DNA of 64,000 nt from Tenodera sinensis (Eukaryota > Arthropoda > Insecta > Mantodea > Mantidae). Each line of letters opens with the position of its first letter. Within the stretch, counting starts at the first letter, position 1. Both the position numbers and the translations under genes were made by a program. The notes under the pieces were generated by a model, which saw only the letters and a list, made by a program, of their open reading frames with translations, was not told the DNA's origin and did not search any database. The DNA is taken from positions 153,057,874-153,121,873 of the forward strand of contig CM060965.1 of the NCBI GenBank assembly GCA_030765045.1. Direction: 5' to 3'. Positions 35,025-49,341 of this stretch are shown here, in pieces.

Positions 35025-38000
35025 GTAAGTATGATTTATATTGTGAACTTGACTTGTGCATAATACCCATGTCATTTGACATTAGCAGTTATTGGACTCT
35101 TGCTTTAAGTTACGTTTGAGTTTATGCTGTTTTCTGTTATCTGAGAAACAACGAACATAAATTTAGCTACAGAATGTATTTGTCTTGAAAATGTGATAGA
35201 AACATTATGATAATTACAGTAATGTTTGTGAAATGTTTTCCAAATATCCAACCTCAATTTGTACAAGATATTCGCCAATTAAATGTATGACTTGAACAAA
35301 TTAGGCGTGTAACGGAGCTCTCTCATTCTAGTTGGTCAAAGTCTGTCATTACGGAAGAGAATATTCATATGTAAAGCACCGGTTAAATATCACAAAAAAA
35401 GCGTCCAATATGTAAGGAATAGTAAGAAAAAACCTACGATGAATTCAATAAAACTGAAATTTAGACTATATAGGCCTTCAAGAAACCGATCACGTTTTAA
35501 TAAAAGTATTCTTTGGAGTGGCGAAAAGACTTTTAAGGTAATTGCAATGTCAACAGACACAACTGTGTCTATTGTGATTCTAGGAATCCCCGTGTATAAG
35601 ACAACGTTAAAAAAATCTGATGTGTTGCACTCACATGACTTTGTCCTCTCTTGTATTAACCATTCTTACAAACTCTTATTCTTTATCTTCTTCGTGTTAG
35701 TTGAGATAAACATTTGCAGAAATCATCTTATTGCTCGTTTCCTTGCACGTGCAACGGGAGTATGGGTATATAGTAGGCTTTGAGCGATAGACAAATCTTT
35801 TAAAGCTTTCAAATTCCGTTCTCTTTCCACGACTAACAAAACATGAATAACGATGTTCCATTTGACAGAAGTATAAGTTTTGAAAAAATTATACAAATAA
35901 CAAGGAATATCTCCGAAATGGTTCACTCTACAAAAAATTTATTTCGACATAAATTGTGTCTTAGCGAGATCTACATTTTTTGCACAGTAAGATTTTGTCT
36001 ATCTCTTACGGTTAACGAGTTATTCAAAAGTCATCCAGACTAAACAGGACTACATAGGCTATAGCCATAAAATTCAAAATATACCTACATTTCATTTGTC
36101 ATACAAATACCATAAACAATAATCAAAATCGTTAGAGCCATTTTCAAGACAATAAAAATTTTCGAAAAATATTTCATGTAAAGGATAGTTTAGGATGGAG
36201 CTAATTTCTTCAAAATCTTCGTGTCGCATCCTTGAATGACATTTAACTTAAATATCGACTTTTGTTTTTTGAGTTATGCTGTCCAGACTGATAGACAGAA
36301 ACACAGACTGACAGACACATACACACACCTGACCTTTTTCTAGAAACGCTTTTTTTGGGGGGATTTAGGGGTTCTCAAAGCATATATTTCGGGTGAAATC
36401 TCGACATCGAATTTTTGGGTGGAATACTATACTCCTACTTACCAGTAGAGGAAGTAAAAAGGTTAAACGCTCGTAGCATGAATGTGTGGGCAGATTTAAA
36501 ATGTGGTAGGCTAATAATTATTGGGTCTTATTTTTAACGCTAATGTCAATGCTTTGTAGTTTCTTATTCCTTTATTGATGGCATAATTGTGTGTATGTGT
36601 GTGTGTGTTGTCATTTATAGGTCGCAAGATTGATAATATATTTTCAATAACCTATTGTGTCTGGTAATACACTAGTATTGCGTCGCCTCCAAGATGGCGG
36701 TCTCAGTTTCTTTCTTTGCTTCATGGATTCGTTTCTAGGAAGGGAAACGAAAGGAAACGGTATATTTTTCTTTTATCAAAATTTTGCGCGCAAATTAAGG
36801 TTCCTATTGTACATTGCATTGTACTCGTATGTGGTGATTGCGCTCGCAATCTCTAGAATGCTCCTTCAATGCACTATAGCACTGTGCTACACAAACATGG
36901 CCAGCTTCTCTAAAGGAGGAGCTTTATCAGAAAAGTTTCCTTTAATACAACTTATTTCGTACAGCCTATATAAAAATGAATGTTCGTTTAATATACAAAC
37001 CAAAAGATCAACAAAAGAAAGAAAAACGAGGCGTTAATTGTGCTTCGATCTAGATTTAGACCACCACTGTTGATTTGCAGAAACATGCTTTGTGGAACAT
37101 AGCTACTTGTATAGCAAGGACGGGAACTAGATGTTGCTGCGCAAGGTTACACTTGTAAGCCTAGCACCCAACATTGGAATCGTTTTTTCATTTAATTTGC
37201 ATTTAATGGCAACACAGTATGACTCTATAATAACTGGTGGGGGGAGGGGGGACTTAACCTCGACCGAAAGGCGATCTTTTGTGCCTATGCACCTGACGGG
37301 GCATCCCCGGGAGGACGGATGAGACGAGTGATCCTAAGGGCGGCCGGAACGTTGCCACGACAGAGCAGGTGGTAGTGCTTCTACATTTTCCGGGTTAGAA
37401 GCACCCCAGTGGAGGCTGGCTCGACCCGGTTGCTACCGCGACCTTCGCCGCTTGCAACCCTGAAAGAAACCTAACGAGATGAAGGACGAAATATGACTAA
37501 TGCAACGAAATGGACGGACAGGAAATTCAGGGACATGGAGATACTTCCCAGCATTCGCCTGGCGACCGGGGAAACCTCCGGAAAAGCCCATAGGTCAGGA
37601 AGGTCACCAATGGGGATCGAACCCGTAACCTCGTGAATGCGGGCTACGGCAAACACAGTAACAATATGCTTTCTACAGGTGCACTGAGTTTGAATTTCCT
37701 ATATTTGCCCGTTAATGTAGAACAGGGGCGGGCAGAACGGCGCCTTCTCTGAACCCACTGTACACGCAACCCGCGTAACATTCTTGCTGGTTGGAGGAGT
37801 GGAGCTTCTCCGCTTCTTAAACTCATGACAGTGGTGGATCGATACAGCTAACGATCAGCGGGTTTGTTTCAAACAGGAAAGAAGTGGCCATACTTTTGGT
37901 ATGTGAAATCGGAATTATACACATTAATTTTCAGAACCCGAACATATGAGAAGGCATTCACACTCTGCCGTAATATTCTGTAACAGCAATACCTAGTTGT

Positions 38001-38611
38001 GCCGAGAGGTGGTTATCTGAAGCGCGAGATCTCAGTTTTGATTTTGCTATGTTCATCAGAGAAACATTTTTCTCACAGACATGTGTGGAGCAAGATATTG
38101 CTGTAACAGAATCAGCAAATTCTCTCAGACCAACATGTTTTAGCTTACACAGCTCTTTGAATACGTCTGTGCCAACTAAATCTCTGCACTTACTTTTTGT
38201 CACTAGATCTGTTTGTAAATCTATGAGTTCATATTACATTAACTACATCTACAACAAACATGGAAAAGTCATTCTCAAGGTACCTGAAATCATGAAATCT
38301 ATGTGAAGCAAACTCACTTTTTAAGTCTTCAAACATGGGAATGTAAGTAGTTTATCATCTGGCAGAGTACCATTTGATTTTATTCATTTGAAACAAGTAT
38401 TTCATAATTTCATTTGTTGGTAAAGAGAGTTGTCACATGGCATGGTATGTTTGTTATGTTTAGATTATAAATCTTATGGAAGTTGGTACGCTCTAAATCT
38501 GTAATCATAACAAAGATAATAATGACGGTTGTGGTGGTGGTGGTGGTGATGGTGGCGGTGGTGGTGGTGGCGGCGGCGGCGGCGGTGGGGGTGGTGGTGG
38601 TGGCGGTGGCG

Positions 38612-38642
<31 letters not shown>

Positions 38643-41600
38643 TGGCGGTGGTGGTGTCTACAGCATTAAAACCGCGACCTCTTAAGGTGTGAATTGAAGA
38701 TCATAAGCGGGAAAAATAGAACTTTTTGAACCAAGTTTTATGCATAATGTATCATTATTACCCTATCATCAAGTTAATTATTTTACTAATATAGTCTGTG
38801 ACATAGAACAATAATTTAACGCTCACATCTGCTTCAACCTAGTAAACAAACACGTCTGTTTTACAGTGATGCAGGCGGGGTTCGCCTGTATAGAAGCCGG
38901 AGCAGTTCGTACAAAGAACACGACCAACATTATCTTGCAAAATGTGCTTGATTTGTGTAAGTAATATTTATACATGTATTTAGTATTTTATCTAGACTAA
39001 TGTTACTGCATATCTCAGTAGTGCTAGTAGAAATTGTCTTCCGCTTAAGGAAACTTTTTAGTTCCTTTCTTGTTGTTCCTTTTTTATTTCATTCCTTTCT
39101 TTTTTTTCCTTCTTTGTTCACGTAGCTTACTTCATTGTTCCCTTATAGTTTAAGTCAATAATCCTGCACGTAAAGGAGAATATGGTTATATATTTTCTTA
39201 GAGGGACAAAACTTCTGTGATTAATTTAGTGGTATCTTACTAGGTATCCATGTATATTAAAGATATTGATGATTTCTGTAGTACAACCAAAGATGTCGTA
39301 CAATTCCAGTCGTATTAGAAAGTTTTGCACTTATGACTTTTAGCACTTACCTACCTATAACATTCCAGGGGTGACGGAACGTGCGAGCAAGGGTTCCTAC
39401 CTATTACATAATGACGCCAATCCGGATGCCTTTGCGAGCGTGTCTGCAACTAAATTAAAATAATTCTTGAATTACAAATTATTTAATGTTTTAATTTCCC
39501 AATTGGCTATTCCGGGCAGCATTAGCTAGCATCAGGAAGCTAGCATGCACTGTCTATCGGGGCAAATAACCTGTCTATTCTAGATTGTTGGAGATTAGCA
39601 TGCTGTAATTGTAAGTTATAATGTGCACACTTGAGGACACAAGTAAATTAGTTTCATGTCTTAATTTTATATCACCCCCTTTCTCATGCAGTTACATTAG
39701 TTTTTCCCTTTTCACATTTGTCATCTTTCTTTTATGTTAGAGATTCAAATACCATATTGCTTCATGTGAACTATGCCTTCAGAGATTTGTGAAATAATCT
39801 AATATTATTCATATTCCAGTTTTGAGCGTTCTATCGTACTGGCTGTTTGGGTATCCTCTAGCATTTGGCGAAGGAAACTGTGTTTTTGGCTACACGTACT
39901 GGGCCGGAGCTGGCCTGCCAGAGGACCTCATGGCTCATTGGATCTTCCAGTTCGTATTTGCAGCCACGGCGACTACCATAGTATCTGGAGCTGTAGCGGA
40001 GCGCTCTACCTTCGTTACTTATATCACTTACAGCATTATCATAAGCGGTTAGTAGCCTCTATGTATGTCGCTTAGCAGAGTTAATTTATGGCTGACACAA
40101 AATTTAAGGGCGGGTAGCTCAACACATCACCCAATCAGAGGTTTGCAAGGCCTTGCTATCTCATACAGTTAAACATGCTGTGAAATCACTCTGGAAAGCC
40201 GGTGATATAAATATCATTTGCGTCCACAAAATGTATTCGTACAAGAAGAAAGAGGACAATATTGGTCAGCTATCAGCTGTCATTAAGTGTTGTGTATGCC
40301 ATAAATTTGAGTGCCTATTTTTATTGATGGTCGGGTGGGACGGGTGGATATACGTTTTAAAATATACGATTATGTACGTTAATATCACCTGCTTATCCAG
40401 ACGAATTATAATTGCACTCTAGTTATGTGAAGAAATACTTATATTTATTTGCGTACTCTGCATCGCAGGTTTCGTTTACCCCATTGGGTCTCGCTGGACT
40501 TGGGCTGAGAATGGATGGTTAAGGCGTTTGGGGTTCCGTGACTTCTCCGGGAGTGGCCCCATACATATGTTAGCAGGAGCCATGTCCTTCGTCGCTGCGG
40601 TACTCACTGGACCCCGAATAGGACGTTTCCCAAAGAAAAACGATGATGCTCCAGTGGAGGAGATTGTAGGACATTCCATCCCGGTAAGTGCATATTGTTT
40701 TCAATTAATGCAACTTCTTCCCTTCCCATTGACAAGCTAAAGGATACTTCTCCGTATATGGCTCCACAGGCGGTGTATACTGGTGACAAATGAACTAAAA
40801 TGATAATTGGGAGCTGGAATTTGGGAAGAAAACACTGTAGGCCTAAGTATCTCCCCTGCCAGTTATAAGGACATAGCAAAACCTGCAAAGAAAGGAAGGA
40901 TGGTTCTGACAGAATTTGAACCACATAACTCCAGATCATGAGTCGTGTCAATGTGCCCTTAAAAAGTGAGCAGATAGATACAGTTGAATATATTTAACGG
41001 AACATAGGTCAGTGCGCTCTAACGTATTTGCATAAAAATGGGAAAATGTTATTTCAGGACAAAAAAAAAAGCCCAAAACAGTCAGAAGTTTATATATGTA
41101 ACAATACAATTTCATAGTATCTGTGGTTCGATAAACATGACGAAATGGCATTGACAATAAGAAAGCAACATTACAGTTGTTTATACATAGCTCCTACGAT
41201 AGAGAAACATTCGCTAGTCGAATCGAGATGACTGTGTAAAGTTGAGATTATGGGGAACTATACAGGTGTTTAAAAGAAGTGTCCGGTATTGCAACAGGAG
41301 TTGGGGTTGGTCAAAACTAGAATAAATGTTCCTATAAAATTGGTGGAAGTGAAATAATCCGCCAGACTGAAGGAGGTGAGAGAGTGGATGTAGACTAACA
41401 AAGAAATTACAATAACTTTTTAATTAAATGAACCGTTGAATTAATAATCACGTTTGAAAGTGAGAGTGTGTGGCAACGTGGTGCAACCTGTTGATCGGGT
41501 ACTCAGCTTCTATCGGCAGGTAAATGAACTAATCTAATGCTCTATAAAAACCATTTAAATAACGTTAGCCATGTATTGAATTCGGATGTTTTGTTGCGCT

Positions 41601-44600
41601 GCGCCAGACATCAGATAATTACATGAAAAAGTAAGGTTATGACTGACTGCCCGTATGAAAACATTACCTCAAATCTTGCATTTCCGCATAATTACAAATA
41701 TTTTATGCCATTAAATCCACTGATATGGGTTTGTTGCTTTTAAATACATTTAGAGGTGTCTTATGGTCAATTTTTATACTGTTACACTTTGCCCAGGAAG
41801 CAACCTTTTAATAAAGAAATTGTTAAACTAAATGAAATGAACCATCGGTCTAAGGCTGAGCTTTAACCTACGACCTTGGGATCACTCGACCAGTGCCTAA
41901 CCAACTGAGCTACCCAGACCGACACATTACGTTAGAGGAGAAACAAAATGCATATATGCAACCCCTGTGTCGACGGGCCCTTAAACCCAACACACTCACT
42001 CACTCTGCAACCCCTGTGTTCTCAAGTACACTGTTTAGAACCAATATTTTGCTCCTTAGCTTGTAGGAATTGGTGGATTATTGATCCTGGTCGGCTTCCT
42101 CTCTTTCAACGCCGGAACCTATGCCTCTGTCACAAAGCCAGGGGATGGTGCCGTTGTCGCAAGGATCGCCATTAACAGTCTGCTGGGTGGCAGTGGAGCG
42201 GCCATCTTCACATTAGTTGTTTGTAGGCTGGGCCTCTTCGGTGCCCCGATCTGGAGTTTCACAATGACATTCAACGCCACCCTTGGGGGTATGGTGAGTA
42301 CTTTATTCTAATTATGCTATCTTTTAGATCTTATGGTTATAAATCATTAAACACAAATAGATATGTAATGTAAGAAAACGTAGTTTATACGAAATTTTTT
42401 CTGAAGATAAGTGTGTTTTATAGTTTCTATGCATAATTACTTTTGCTTAAGCATGACAAATTAACAAAAATATAAAACAGTTCTACTGCATGCTATATTA
42501 AAAGAAAGGCAAAGAAAGCACAAATAATAGCAGTAAGAGAGGAATGTCTTCATAAAAACTGCTTGAAGTGACCTCATAAAACACTGACGAAGGGTTATAA
42601 ACTAAAATATATCCCACAAACCCAGTTTCTTACGAGCTTATGTGAATGAAAAATTCGGTAATCGTGGTCTGAAAGATTGAACCTCCCCGAATACTACCAA
42701 TTTTATTCTGAGAATAACTTTTGGGCTCTTTTTATAGTGTTTAACACATTCTTACTGCATATGGTAACATGGGTGGTGAAGACTGATGATACATGAAGAC
42801 AAATTATGACAGAAGTAAATTTGGGAAGGAAGCGCTCTAGTCCAAGTGTAAGATTATGGTACCTCAGTCAGGAAGGAAATTTGCTTCATAAATAACAGCG
42901 GTGCAGGTTGTTGTCTTTGGATACACTTCTGCACCTTTGGTTATGAATGTTAGTTTGGATCCATTGTATCCAATTTGCTGAGTCTCGTCAGAAAATCCGT
43001 GATGTGGTCCTGCAACATGTCAATCTGTTTATGGACTTTTTGGAATCTGGAATCAGTGACATAGTTGTTATCTTGTTTAGCTGTTTGTTGAAGTGACCTC
43101 GTAGCATGGTGTTTTCCTAGTGGATTCCGTTCGGAAGTGACGCCTGCAAGTAGTGAGCGATGTCATTGACGTCCTCGAGAAGGCGGTTCATAATCTCCTT
43201 CCACGTTGCAATGCGGTTGTGAGGCACCGGATTGTCGTCTTGGGGTCCGAGAGAGCGACAATGTGTTTTGTGATTTGGGTTCGGAGGTCCTGCAGTACTG
43301 CGTTTTATTCACCAGCGTCGGTCAGGTGGTTGGCGTCGTGGCTGTGGTGTGTTATGGCTGGGTGGCGGTGATGGGCTGTAGGGGTGGTTTTGTGGCGGAG
43401 TGACGGCGTCTTGGAGGCAGCAGGTGTTCGGCGGTCAGCATGCACGAGAATTTCTTGGACACGCCGCCTGGCCTGTGAAGTGATCGGTGCTGTCACAGGT
43501 AGCACAGTACACGGAGCGACCTGTCAAGTCATTGCTAATGCAGGTGGCGGTGATGTTTCCAGCGCACAATAGTGGCAGCACGCGGCGAGGGTGCAGGTTT
43601 CCGTCGTTTGACCGTACTGGCAGGAAGCCCGTCAGCCGAGACAACACACTAATCCGAGCCGCGGTGACGGTCCTCTGGTGTTGACGATGCGCGTCGCCTT
43701 TCTTTAAAGAAGGCCAGCAGTGTCAGGCGGCGCTGAAGATCAGGGCATACGGGAGTTGCAGATGTACACTCCACGTAGGGGTAACATGCTAGGCTCTGTT
43801 TCCTAAGGTCGCAGTTGAAAGACATGGACCAGATGAAGGGTGATTGAAGTTTTTCGGGAGTAAAAATTCCTTATCATGGCTTCCTTCGGAAGGGCAGTTA
43901 ACCCGTGGTCCAATGTTGTGATTAAAGGCAAGTAAATTAACTTCAAGCCTGAAAAAGAGACTTTTGAGCAAAATTAAGCGCATTTTCACGCAATGAGACG
44001 CTGAGAACCATAGCAGTTAAGGAGTCTCCATAAATAAAAACTTTGTATGCTTCGCGTACACCGGCATGAAAGCCGGCAGAGTTGTGAGATTCTGGTGCGG
44101 CGGTGAGGAAGTGTTAGCAGAGGTTGGTGACGTTTCAGATCTAACAGTGTAGGTTGTATAGTGGTGGACGGTGGAGGCTGCTATGCTATGCTGAGTGATG
44201 GAGGTGAAGACGGAGTCAGCTGTTCTTCTGTTGGCTGTGAGGGAGGGACGCCGATGGCGTTTTCAGTTTCCTGCATAGGATCCTGGGCTGCTGCCTTAGC
44301 TTTATTCTTCTTGCCCGTCTTTACTTCATGTTGTCTCTACGACCACTGTAAGTGAACCAAAGAGCGAACTATTGGCAGGTTGAGGTTCAGCCTGAATGCT
44401 TTTGCTGCGCGCCCTCTTTTGGAAGGGGTCTTGTGAAAGGTAAGGAAGGGTAGGAAGGAAGAGAACGTAGGTGGGTTTCGCGGAAGCATAACGATAGCGT
44501 TAGCGATAGTTAAGATGCTGCTACGGAGGTGATAGCATTTTATTCTAAAACCTTGTTATTCCTGAGAGTTATTGGACCAAATTCCTTGACTGGGATTCCC

Positions 44601-47600
44601 ATTCAAAATATAATAGGCAAAAAATGAAATTCACCCCGCGTTCAGCAGTGACGGCCATTACATCTATACTATAATTTAAGATTCTGAATTTATTCAGATT
44701 AGAGAAATTGCTGGGTTTCCAAAGCACATTTCTGAGCAAGACTACCCAATGATAATGCAAATTACCGCTTGGATAGTCGCTCAGAAATGCGTTTTTCTCT
44801 AATATTGCGTGATAGTTATATCATGATGGTATACAATGTTAGTCATGTATCAGACTACCATTACAGCGTAACTCCGACTCGCGCTGTAGCCTGTCTATCT
44901 CGTTAGCTACGCTTGAATGTTTTACATAAAAACTAATGGATACTTCGTTTTATTGAATTTACTGGGTGGAGTTGATTATGAATACGCTACTCTCAGTGTA
45001 TGCTTATGGAGAATATTATATGTAATTTTAGTGACTATAAAACCAACAGTTTGGGTTAAGTTATTTGGTTTGCTGTGCAACTCCTGCATAAAATCGTGTT
45101 GTTATAGTGACCCATTTCTTTGTGCAGGTGTGTACGTGTGCCGCAGCGGACATTTATGCCTTATGGGGCAGCTTCTTGGCTGGACTAACCTGCGCGCCTT
45201 GTGTAATAGTCTTGCACTTCATCATGCTACGATTGAGGAGTAAGTAAACTGAACAATGAACTCCAGAAATCCCTTTGTTTTCTTTGTAAGCTTTCCTCTT
45301 TGATGAATGAGAGTGTAAATGTGTGCGCGCATGTGTGTGAATTTAATGAAATAAAAACCCTTAAGACTCAAAACCGACTTTAACCGAGTAACACCATTAC
45401 CGACAGGCAATATGATCCACAAGGGAGGCCAACGGAGGTAAAGGCGGAATATAAGTGGAACAACTAAAAAAAAGGTCTTCAGTTTATCGAAAACCTGATG
45501 TGATAAAAAAAAAAAAAAAAAAAAAAAAAAAGGTCAACACCGTTCAACTCAGCGCAAAAGATCTGTTTGGAAACATGTATTCATTTGAAAACATTTTTAT
45601 GTAAAGCAATGTAATTTTTAAAACAACGATCACTTGAGCAATTTTTATCAAGTAAAATAAAATTTATAGCCTCCCTGAATATGAGGTTCTAAGCGCGTGT
45701 TGGGAACATTGCTTGCGTTACACTTGGTAGCTGTTTTATTCGAGGTCATGCCTAAAACATATCATAGATTTAAATCCTATGTCATTGCTTTGCCGTGTCT
45801 CTGAAACTGTTCAAACACCAGCAAAAATATGTACTCTATTGTTAGCTACAATGATAAGTATTGCAACTGAGACGAAAACTGAAAAGTTACAGTATTCCTT
45901 CACAACTGCATGAAGTAAATCTAAGAATACTGTACACATTGGAAAAATTGCCAAATTGCAACCGTCCGATTTAATTACGTATTTATTAAACAGATAAGGA
46001 ACTTCATTGGTAAGTATTGTTAAACAGTCACAGCAAATTTTAAAGCTCTGTTAGTTATGATTATTCGAGTAGTTATGAATATAAACGCATTAATTCTAAA
46101 TTACCAAATGCGTTTACGAAAGTATGTTCGAATCCACACATAGAAGAACACGCATTCTTTTGAGAATAAATTAGTTCTTTAAAGATTCGAATAATATTTT
46201 ATCCTGTACAGAAATTATTAATCTTTCAATGTTGCTAAAATATGTAATCTTTCATAAAGACACAGTAAAGGCATCCTTTTATAAGTTCTTTCTTTTTTCT
46301 TTGTTTACCCCCACGTATGGAGGACTTACTCACCCTCCCAGGACTTACAAATGGGTACCTGGGATTAGATACCTGCCGAGGAGCACACAATCTCTGGTTC
46401 AAGTACAGTAACTAGGATGAGTGATCAGCGCAAAGCCTGGGAGATGATATATGAGGGCGAAATTGATTAAAGGAAAGGTGATGGTGGAGCAGTTCGTGGA
46501 ATAAATGGCGGAGAAAACCGCAGAACGCGGAGAAAATCCGCCCACATGCCGCTTTGTGCACCAAAAATTTCACATACAGCACCCTGGAGTCGAACGCAGG
46601 CCACTTTGGTGAGAGGGTGGTGGTCTAACCACTCAACCACGGCGCCACACATGCTTTTATAACACCAATTTAAAATATGTTTCTCTTGGAAATCAATTTC
46701 AGAACCCATGTTTTCAAAATTATCACTTCTTTCTTTCTTTTTGCGATAGCAACAGATTTCTTGTACTAAGGATTTAGAGGTTAGAAACGGAGGGGATTTC
46801 CGCCCCGCGGTCAAGGCTCGGTCTATTAATCCTACTAAACTTCCGGGAGGAGGCGGAGAGCACGAAGGACGGCAAGATAAGATGACATTAGGTGCAGCAC
46901 AACGGGTCCCTAACGTTTTCAGGTTGAGCATTCCAATACGCCAATACAGCCCATCTCAGTGTGAGTGTGTGTGTGTGTGTGTAAGCGCACGTAGGGGGCG
47001 CATTTTTTATTTATTCTCTTTATCTTTGAACAGCATAATCAAAAGCGAAAAATCGGTTAAATACCAAACCTTGTAAATTTTTCAAAATTTTGAATTTCTC
47101 AAAAATTACTAACGATTCTGAATAAACTAGTACATGACAAACTTTATCGTGATTAACATAAAGTAGTTAGAAGAACAAGCGTTTTAAGAGTAAGAGTAAG
47201 CAGAGAAAGCCATGTGAGTGAATACATCAGATGTATTTTTTAATGTACTTCATGTTAAACATTTGCAGAAATAATCCCATTGCACATTTCGTTTTGAGTA
47301 CAAGGCAATTGATAGTCAGATATTTAAATGCAAATCGCTAGTGCTTGCGTTGAAGTTTGACACTATTTCCATAACATCAAGAGACAACTGAATGGCGACA
47401 TCACTTTGAAAAAATGACAGAGAACCAAGTAATTCAAACCGATAATTACGCGTACCTCTGAAATGATTGATGCCACGGAAAAGTTCTTTTAAATAAATTG
47501 AGTGAGTTTAAAGATACACATTTCTTGCGTAGAACGTTTTTGTCTATCTCTTACAGTTAGTTAACCTAATTATGCAAAATTCCTTTCCAATGAAGAGGAC

Positions 47601-48406
47601 TTCATAGACTATTTCCAATACATTCCACATACACGTGCAATGAGTAAGTTTATTAAACAGACGGTATTTTAATAAACATCATCAAAGCCATATTGAAACA
47701 GTAAAAATGTTAAAAAATTGTCCATGTAGGTAGTATTTTAAACCGAAGATGTTTCTAAAACTCTTCATGTCGCATATTTGGAGGATATTAAACTTAAACA
47801 AAACATATTTGTTAAAATGTTCGATTTCAAGTCATATTGTTCATACACACACATACGCACGCACGCGAATATTTTCTAAAAAAAATTGTTTTAGATTCAT
47901 GGCACCACAAAACGTGTATCTGTTTAAAAACTTCACGTCAAATTTTTGGGTGAATGCAATACTGGGTCTACCTACTAGGCAAGTGGTACAGAAGGTAATA
48001 CAAATAGTCGGCTTAAAATGTGTGGACTAATAACAGCTGAGGAAAGACTGTTATTAATCCACATTTAAATTTTTACAATCTTGCTGTTTAGATGAAGGAA
48101 TGTGAGCATAAATAAAATTGCAATCATGGAAATTTTGTTTACAGTTGATGATCCGCTGGATTCGGTGGCCATACACTTTGGAGGTGGCTTGTGGGGACTT
48201 TTGGCAGCATGCATCTTCTCGCCTTCAGGATTCGCTTATGGAGTATCAAAAAAATCTTTTTTGGTAAGTTTCAAGCTTCCAAGTGAAACATTACAACCTA
48301 AGTGGCAAATGCAGCGGTTAATATCTGGAGAATCTTAATGATATCGGTTCAAAACTTATATCACTTGATTTGTGTGATATTCAAAGTTTATGGTAAATTT
48401 GATGAA

Positions 48407-48440
<34 letters not shown>

Positions 48441-49302
48441 AGACAGACAGAGACAGAGAGAGGAGATAGAACGTCGCAGCAAGAAACATACATGTAATTA
48501 ATTCTAGAGCGCGGATGTGTATATTTAAAAAGAAATGACAACGATTTTGAGCACCTATAATTGCTAAAATAAGAGACGCATCTGTAGAATAAGTTTTCAT
48601 TACAGTAAAAGTAATTTATTTTACTTTGAAACGTCTGTTAAAAATCCCTTTTGCTACCTTAAACGTCATGTAGTACTCTTTAAAGAATTGTATATGAGAA
48701 TGATAGCATTGTGCTTCTGTTGAAAGAATCCTCATCCAAAAGAATGGCCACTACCTTCGTATGAGATGTTGAATGATTTAAATACTTTACCGATGGCACA
48801 ATAACTATGGGGAAACTGATACACTAGTACCTGATGACCATTCTAAAGAGCAAGAGAAACCCACAAATGAAAACCTCCACCGGCAACGAGGCAGGTGATA
48901 ACGTTGTCCTATACGAAAATGGTGGTTACTGAAGTATTACTTTACTTTCTGATACATTGCTGGTTTATTTGATATCGTTCACTCTTTGCAGTTCAAAGGG
49001 AAGCTCCATATGGTTTTGATAATCGATTCGTAATTCTGATTTTTGGACAAATGCAATTGCTTTCCATGAGGCCAACACAAAAAATAATTGTATTCTTGCA
49101 GATCAAACAAGGTTCACAAAAGTTATGTACCTAACTGTGCTCTAAAATCATCTCACCATTACAAACTAATTATTTGGTCTTCTCATAAAAATACGCAAAT
49201 AAATTTAAAATACCATTATTTTAGAGTTTAAATTTTGGCAGCACTTTGACTGATGGCCTTCAGCTATCATCATCAGTAGCCACTACAGGTATTTTTTTTT
49301 TG

Positions 49303-49341
<39 letters not shown>

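Noticed and set aside
36657..37037. 126-residue open frame in gene B intron 1
   Set aside because: No domain, codon pattern or conserved motif; length is within chance expectation.
37723..38203. A complete third hAT element
   Set aside because: One plausible terminal repeat and the dimerisation motif are visible, but no matching second end or target duplication was found.
44917..45243. 108-residue frame as a gene
   Set aside because: Overlaps gene B exon 6 in the wrong frame.
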